Assembly (NCBI RefSeq): GCF_900143005.1
Contig: NZ_FRCS01000006.1
Coordinates: 310,001 to 374,000 of the forward strand
Length of the DNA stretch: 64,000 nucleotides
DNA from: Cryptosporangium aurantiacum
GTDB taxonomy: Bacteria; Actinomycetota; Actinomycetes; Mycobacteriales; Cryptosporangiaceae
Direction of reading: 5' to 3'
The translations under genes were made by a program, and so were the position numbers. Position 1 is the stretch's first letter, and each line of letters begins with the position of its first letter. Positions 59,900-64,000 of this stretch are shown in pieces. The notes under the pieces are model-generated. The model was not told the origin of the DNA, did no database searches, and was given only the letters and a program-made list of their open reading frames with translations.

Positions 59900-61054
59900 T
59901 CAGCCCACTCCCCAGGCCTTCTTGTACAGGCTCCGGAAGTCCACCTTGCTGGTGAACGGCTTGCCCGGCTCACTCGGCAGGTTGTGGTCCTTGTCGATCG
60001 ATACATAGCCGATGCCCTGCGGAACCGACGGCTGCTTGTTGAAGTGCCGGTTGAGCTGATCGATCGCCGCCCACGAGAACCACGCGGAGTCGGAGGCGAC
60101 GCCCTCGGCGTAGATCTGTCCGGCACGGACCAGGTCCAGCCCCGGCGCGGTACCGATCCCGGAAATCACCTTCGCATCGCTCCCGGACTGCAGCACGGCC
60201 TTCGCGCCACCGGCGTCGACGGCGTTGGTATCGAACGGCCAGGCCACGTAGTCCGCGTCCGGATGCTTCGTCAACGCGTTACGCAGCGCGTTGACCCACG
60301 GCCCGTTCGGCGCCAGGTCTGTGGTCGTCCACGGCACCTCGGCGACGACCTCACAGTCGGCGCACTCACCGATCGCCTTATCGAAGCCGTCTTTCAGGAA
60401 CTTGAACTGGGGATCTCCCTGGCCGAACGCCGTGATGATCTTGGCCTTGCCGCCCGAGTCAGCCGTGATGAACTCACCGAGATGCGCACCCCAGCCGGTC
60501 CAGAACGCCTTGTTGTCCGGAATTTCCTCGCTGTAGATCATCGGCACCGTGAACAACGACGGGCCGACGCCCGCGTCGTTGCAGTCCACCGTCCGGACCC
60601 CGATCACCGGGATGCCCAGCTGCTTGGCCTGTTGCAGCTCCGGCTGGACGGTCGAGCAGGAGAACGAACTCTCGACGATGGCGTCCGGACGCGCGGCCAG
60701 CGCGGTTCGCATCGCGGTGGCGTAGCCGTTCGCCTCGTTCAAGTTGCCGTCGATGACGTGCAGGTTCCAGCCCATCGCCTTGGCGGCTTCCTGGCCGGCG
60801 GCCGCATACCCCTTGCACGCTTGCGTTCGCTGCCCGCAGGAGATCCACCAGACCTCCTTGCCCTTCGCCGGCGGCGGAGACGTCGCCGGCGGAACGCCCT
60901 CGGTTCCCTTGAAGAGCTCGTTCACCGCCTCGGTGTCCGCGCTCGAGCTGGTACTCGCCGAGTCGCTCGCGCCACCGCTACAGGCGCTGAGCAGAAGTGC
61001 TGCCAGCACTAAGCCGAGTGCCACCGCGCCCGTCCATGGCCGTCTGAAACGCAT
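59900..61054 (-). CDS. substrate-binding lipoprotein of the RbsABC-type importer
   Basis: 384 aa from the ATG at 61054, with GGAGGG upstream. Lipoprotein signal with Cys25 (LLSAC). The mature part is a family-4 periplasmic-binding fold (EVWWISCGQRTQACKGYAAA, IPVIGVRTVDCND). Unusually, it has at least six further cysteines (in WISCGQRTQAC, SFSCSTV, TVDCND and GECADCE), which may form disulfides. It binds the substrate outside the cell. First gene of the minus-strand operon, with palindrome site D 33 bases upstream. The ligand is unknown. Confidence 0.9.
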   Translation of the reverse strand: MRFRRPWTGAVALGLVLAALLLSACSGGASDSASTSSSADTEAVNELFKGTEGVPPATSPPPAKGKEVWWISCGQRTQACKGYAAAGQEAAKAMGWNLHVIDGNLNEANGYATAMRTALAARPDAIVESSFSCSTVQPELQQAKQLGIPVIGVRTVDCNDAGVGPSLFTVPMIYSEEIPDNKAFWTGWGAHLGEFITADSGGKAKIITAFGQGDPQFKFLKDGFDKAIGECADCEVVAEVPWTTTDLAPNGPWVNALRNALTKHPDADYVAWPFDTNAVDAGGAKAVLQSGSDAKVISGIGTAPGLDLVRAGQIYAEGVASDSAWFSWAAIDQLNRHFNKQPSVPQGIGYVSIDKDHNLPSEPGKPFTSKVDFRSLYKKAWGVG

Positions 61055-61087
61055 CGAAACCCTCCGTTGGGTGAGGCGGATCGCAAA

Positions 61088-61101
61088 CATAATATATGAT
61101 G
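61088..61101. promoter_or_regulatory. AT-rich palindrome site D
   Basis: CATAATATATGATG differs from site B at one base. It lies 33 bases upstream of the binding-protein start, where the -10 region of the importer operon should be, and 48 bases downstream of the end of the second CoA-transferase gene. Confidence 0.7.
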
Positions 61102-61149
61102 CATGAGGTTGAAACGGATCAGCGAGTTCGAAAAGCCCTGCTGAGCGCG

Positions 61150-62319
61150 TCAATCGGCCGGATCGGCCAACCAGTCCCGCAGAACGGTCTCCGTATCGGC
61201 GCCGAGCTCCGGAGCCGGCACGAGCGGCATCTTCTCCATCAACGAGGAGTGCAGCGGGTTCCCGGCCATCCGAACCGAACCCCACACGGGGTCGTCGACG
61301 GTGGTCACCATGCCGCGCTTGCGGAGATTTTCGAGCTCGATGACCTCGTTGATGTCGAGTACGGGTGAGGCCGGGACGTCGTAGGCCCGAAGCTGCTGGA
61401 GGACCTCGTCAGTGCTCTTCCGACCCAGCCAGTTCGTGATGTGCGCGTCCAGCACCTCCCGGTTCTGGTGGCGCAGGCGACCGCTACCGAACTCCGGGAG
61501 GTTCGCGATGTCGGGACGGCCCATGGCGTCGGTGAACCGCCGCCAGACCGGCTCCCCGAGCACCGCGATGACGATGTGGCCGTTGGCCGTCGGGTAGGAG
61601 CCGAACGGCGCCGATAGACCGTGCATGCCACGGGCGGCAACCTCGTTCAGGGCGCCGTACATGATCAGCGCCAGCTCGTTGAACGCGACGACACCGTCGA
61701 GCATCGAGATGTCGATGCAGGCACCCTCGCCGGTGCGTTCCCGGTGATAAAGGGCTTGGTAGATCGACGACTGGAGGTTCGCGGACGCGAAGATGTCGGC
61801 GAGCGGGAAGCCGGCGTACACCGGGGTGTCCTGCGCGCCCTCCGGGCGGAAGAGCAGTCCGCCCATGGCCTGCGCGACGACGTCGAAGGCGGGCCAGAAC
61901 GGCAGGTCGCCCTCGTTGAACTCCGGCAGGCCGAAGCCGGAGATCGCGCCGTAGATGATCTTCGGATTGATCCGGCGGACGTCGTCGTAGGTCAGCCCGA
62001 GCGCCTTCAACGCGGTGGGCCGCAGGTTCTCGACCAGGACGTCGGCCTTCGCCAGGAGCGCTTGGAACTGCTCGCGCCCCGCCGGATCCTTCAGGTCGAG
62101 TTCGATGCTGCGCTTGTTGCGGTTGGCGCGGATGAACGAGAGACTGCGCCGCTCACCGTCGCGCTCGCGAATCGGCTGCACACTGCGCGACGTGTCCCCC
62201 GCGCCCGGGATCTCGACCTTCACGACGTCGGCACCGGCGTCCGCTAACCACATCGTGGCGATCGGCGCCGAGATGAAGTTCTCGATCGTCAGCACGCGGA
62301 CCCCGGCCAGCGGCCCCAT
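61150..62319 (-). CDS. CaiB/BaiF CoA-transferase (second copy)
   Basis: 389 aa from the ATG at 62319, which overlaps the hydratase stop (ATGA); a GTG at 62331 is the longer option. Class III CoA-transferase: LAGVRVLTIENFISAPIATM, GADVVKVEIPGAGDTSR, LSFIRANRNKRSIELDLKDP and the catalytic Asp likely in GFPLADIFAS. It is distinct from the copy at 49987 and presumably uses another acid. It forms a two-gene unit with the hydratase, headed by site E. Confidence 0.9.
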   Translation of the reverse strand: MGPLAGVRVLTIENFISAPIATMWLADAGADVVKVEIPGAGDTSRSVQPIRERDGERRSLSFIRANRNKRSIELDLKDPAGREQFQALLAKADVLVENLRPTALKALGLTYDDVRRINPKIIYGAISGFGLPEFNEGDLPFWPAFDVVAQAMGGLLFRPEGAQDTPVYAGFPLADIFASANLQSSIYQALYHRERTGEGACIDISMLDGVVAFNELALIMYGALNEVAARGMHGLSAPFGSYPTANGHIVIAVLGEPVWRRFTDAMGRPDIANLPEFGSGRLRHQNREVLDAHITNWLGRKSTDEVLQQLRAYDVPASPVLDINEVIELENLRKRGMVTTVDDPVWGSVRMAGNPLHSSLMEKMPLVPAPELGADTETVLRDWLADPAD

Positions 62320-63155
62320 CAGGACCGCCACTGCGGTGCGTCACCGGTCGGCCAGTGTGCGCTCAAGCCGAGCGCCTCCGGGCCGCCCTCGTTGCGTCCG
62401 AACACCGCCGGACGCTTCTCGGCGAAGGCCGAGAAGCCCTCCAGGGCATCCGGGGTTCGGTAGCCCTCCTCGGTGATCCGCTCTTCCCACTCGAGCGCTT
62501 CGTCCCAAGTCAGGTCGATGCTGTCGTACGCGATCCGCTTGGTCGCCGCGACCCCCTCGGGGCTGAACTGAGCGATCACCGCTGCGAGTTCCAACGCTGC
62601 GGCGACGGCCTGTCCGGCCGGCACGACCCGCTGCACGAGTCCGATGCGGTAGGCCTTGTCCGCATGCATGTACTCGGAGGTCAACAAACTCTCCAACGCG
62701 TTGCCGAGGCCGACGATCCGCACTAACCGGGTGGTGCACCCGGCTCCGTTGACCAGTCCGCGCTTCAGGCCCGAGGCACCGATCCGAACGGTGTCCGATG
62801 CCACCCGCAGGTCGCACGCGACGGCCAGCGCGAAGCCGCCGCCGACGCAGTAGCCCTCGATCGCGGCGATGAACGGGGTGGAGATCCGCCACGGCTTGGG
62901 CAGCACCGTTCTGCGGCCGGTGCCTTCGGCGCCGACCACGGTCTCCACGTAGTCCGGGACGTAACCGCCGGCGCTGAACGACTCCCCTCCTGCGCCGCTG
63001 ATGACCGCCGCCCGGATGTGCCGGTTGACGTCGATCTCGTCGTAGATCGCCTCGAGCTGCTTCGCCATGGTCGAGGTGACCGCGTTCCGCTTCTCGGGGT
63101 TGTTGATGATGATGTGCCCGACGTGGTCGGCCACCTGGAAGTCGACGCTCGCCAT
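62319..63155 (-). CDS. enoyl-CoA hydratase/isomerase
   Basis: 278 aa from the ATG at 63155, with GGAGGGG upstream. Crotonase fold: NPEKRNAVTSTMAKQL, GESFSAGGYVPDYVE and IEGYCVGGGFALAVACDL. SGLKRGLVNGAGCT replaces the usual hydratase Glu region, so it may be an isomerase, dehalogenase-like or hydrolase member. A second glutamate further on (EEGYRTPDALEGFSAFAEKR) is standard. First gene of the unit under site E, followed by the CoA-transferase. Confidence 0.88.
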   Translation of the reverse strand: MASVDFQVADHVGHIIINNPEKRNAVTSTMAKQLEAIYDEIDVNRHIRAAVISGAGGESFSAGGYVPDYVETVVGAEGTGRRTVLPKPWRISTPFIAAIEGYCVGGGFALAVACDLRVASDTVRIGASGLKRGLVNGAGCTTRLVRIVGLGNALESLLTSEYMHADKAYRIGLVQRVVPAGQAVAAALELAAVIAQFSPEGVAATKRIAYDSIDLTWDEALEWEERITEEGYRTPDALEGFSAFAEKRPAVFGRNEGGPEALGLSAHWPTGDAPQWRS

Positions 63156-63264
63156 CGCCCCTCCGCCTGTGTCGCGGGCGCTCCGCCTCCCCTCGCCGCG
63201 CTGGCTCATCCGATAGCTCGGAGAGCGCGACGGGAAGTCACGGAGTTGAGTGGGTCACACGATC

Positions 63265-63278
63265 TATCATAATGATTA
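63265..63278. promoter_or_regulatory. AT-rich palindrome site E (variant)
   Basis: TATCATAATGATTA contains the perfect palindrome ATCAT-A-ATGAT (63266-63276). It lies 110 bases upstream of the hydratase start, directly after a possible -35 box on the minus strand (TTGACG, 63288-63283). The half-site ATAAT/ATTAT is shared with sites B-D, but spacing differs, so a second regulator may bind here. Confidence 0.5.
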
Positions 63279-63329
63279 GGGTCGTCAAGAGAACCGAGCG
63301 AAGTCGCCGAAACGTGTTCGTGACGAAGG

Positions 63330-64000
63330 TCAGGAGATCAACCAGGACACCGCGCGGTCGATGAGCGTGGGGTTCTCCCGGGCGAAGGTGTCGGCACTCT
63401 GCTCCATGTGGAGCTCCATGAGCAGCGCCGCCTTCGCCGAGTCGCGCCGCTCGATCGCATCGGTGATCCGCTCGTGCACCCGTACCGTCTCGCGCATGAC
63501 GTCCAGGTCACGCCCGCGCCGCTGGTAGATGTCGAAGATGCCGTGCAGTGAGGAGGTCATCAGCGACAACGCCTTGTTGTTGTTGCCGGCCATGTCGGCA
63601 ACGATCGAGTGGAACGCGTGGGCATGGACCATCAGATCGTCGACGTTCCGGGCCTCGCCGTGGGCCTGCAAATTGGCGCGGAGAGCGGAGACCTGATCAG
63701 CGCTTCCGTTCACCGCGGCCAGCTCGGCCATCCGGGGTTCAAGCACGATCCGGGCCTCCAGTAGCTGCCGGAACGTGACACCGGTGGCCTGGAAGTGCAG
63801 CGTGGCCATGCGCGCGAAGTCCTCGTGGTCCATCTCGGCCAACACCGGACCACCGCCTGGCCCGGACTTGATCGTGATCAGGCCGTGCACTTCCAGGATT
63901 CGCAGAGCCTCCCGCAGTGTGCCCCGGCTGACTCCGTGAGCCTGGGCCATCACGGCCTCGGCGGGTAGGCGCTGGCCGGGGGCCATGCCCGCTTTCTCGA
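63330..64000 (-). CDS. GntR-family regulator (FadR/FCD type), 5' end outside window
   Basis: At least 223 codons; the frame is open through the right edge, so the start is not seen and the first in-frame ATG at 63986 is internal (MAPGQRLPAE corresponds to the LRPGDRLPSE part of the winged helix). Recognition helix HGVSRGTLREALRILEVHGLI in part, wing GPGGGPVLA, then an FCD ligand domain with metal-binding His residues in VHAHAFHSIVADMAGN and HERITDAIE. It bounds the CoA island on the right and may control the hydratase/CoA-transferase unit or the whole set of AT-rich palindromes. Confidence 0.88.
   Translation of the reverse strand, partial: EKAGMAPGQRLPAEAVMAQAHGVSRGTLREALRILEVHGLITIKSGPGGGPVLAEMDHEDFARMATLHFQATGVTFRQLLEARIVLEPRMAELAAVNGSADQVSALRANLQAHGEARNVDDLMVHAHAFHSIVADMAGNNNKALSLMTSSLHGIFDIYQRRGRDLDVMRETVRVHERITDAIERRDSAKAALLMELHMEQSADTFARENPTLIDRAVSWLIS

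Noticed and set aside
1-64000. tRNA, rRNA, CRISPR arrays, intact insertion sequences or transposases
   Set aside because: I looked for cloverleaf-like segments, regularly spaced repeats and terminal inverted repeats next to transposase-like frames and found none that hold up.

Overview
The window is about 72% GC by eye and gene-dense, with many GTG starts, frequent ATGA/GTGA stop-start overlaps, Tat-type lipoproteins and a large complement of one-component regulators (TetR, GntR, MarR, XRE, PucR). This fits a soil actinomycete. A Frankia/Cryptosporangium-like lineage is a guess; no rRNA or tRNA marker is present to settle it.

Layout. (i) 1-8.2 kb: a truncated FAD monooxygenase with a clear promoter and operator, then a divergent pair consisting of an EVE-HNH (type IV-like) nuclease and a 1159-residue Ser/Thr kinase with WD40 repeats, then a Tat-exported beta-lactamase-fold serine hydrolase. 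(ii) 8.5-20.2 kb: remnants of the N-terminal and C-terminal parts of serine recombinases flank a tight operon of APC permease, two DUF1989 proteins, biotin-dependent urea/guanidine carboxylase, allophanate hydrolase and a TetR regulator. The gene set suits guanidine breakdown better than plain urea breakdown. (iii) 20.3-28.8 kb: an efflux/lipoprotein/cupin operon and two copies of an XRE regulator + zinc alcohol dehydrogenase module, the second with a perfect palindromic operator. (iv) 28.8-37.9 kb: a glycan-use region with GH2 enzyme, TetR, PucR, sugar ABC importer without its ATPase, and GH1 beta-glucosidase. (v) 37.9-39.8 kb: MarR + DHA2-type MFS exporter.

(vi) 39.8-64 kb: a large CoA-thioester catabolic island. 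It holds acyl-CoA ligase, two CaiB/BaiF CoA-transferases, acyl-CoA dehydrogenase, three enoyl-CoA hydratases, SDRs, thiolase, MaoC hydratase, CitE-like CoA-ester lyase, MmgE/PrpD protein, aldehyde dehydrogenase, LLM monooxygenase, cupin and an RbsABC-type importer, with a GntR gene at each end. Five AT-rich palindromes related to CATAATATATTATG sit at the heads of its transcription units, while the surrounding DNA is very GC-rich. I read these as the operators of one regulon. The MaoC/CitE-like/CaiB/MmgE/acyl-CoA dehydrogenase set resembles known itaconate (C5-dicarboxylate) degradation loci, so the working model is import by the ABC system, CoA activation, beta-oxidation-type steps and cleavage to acetyl-CoA-level products. 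The actual substrate is not known from sequence.
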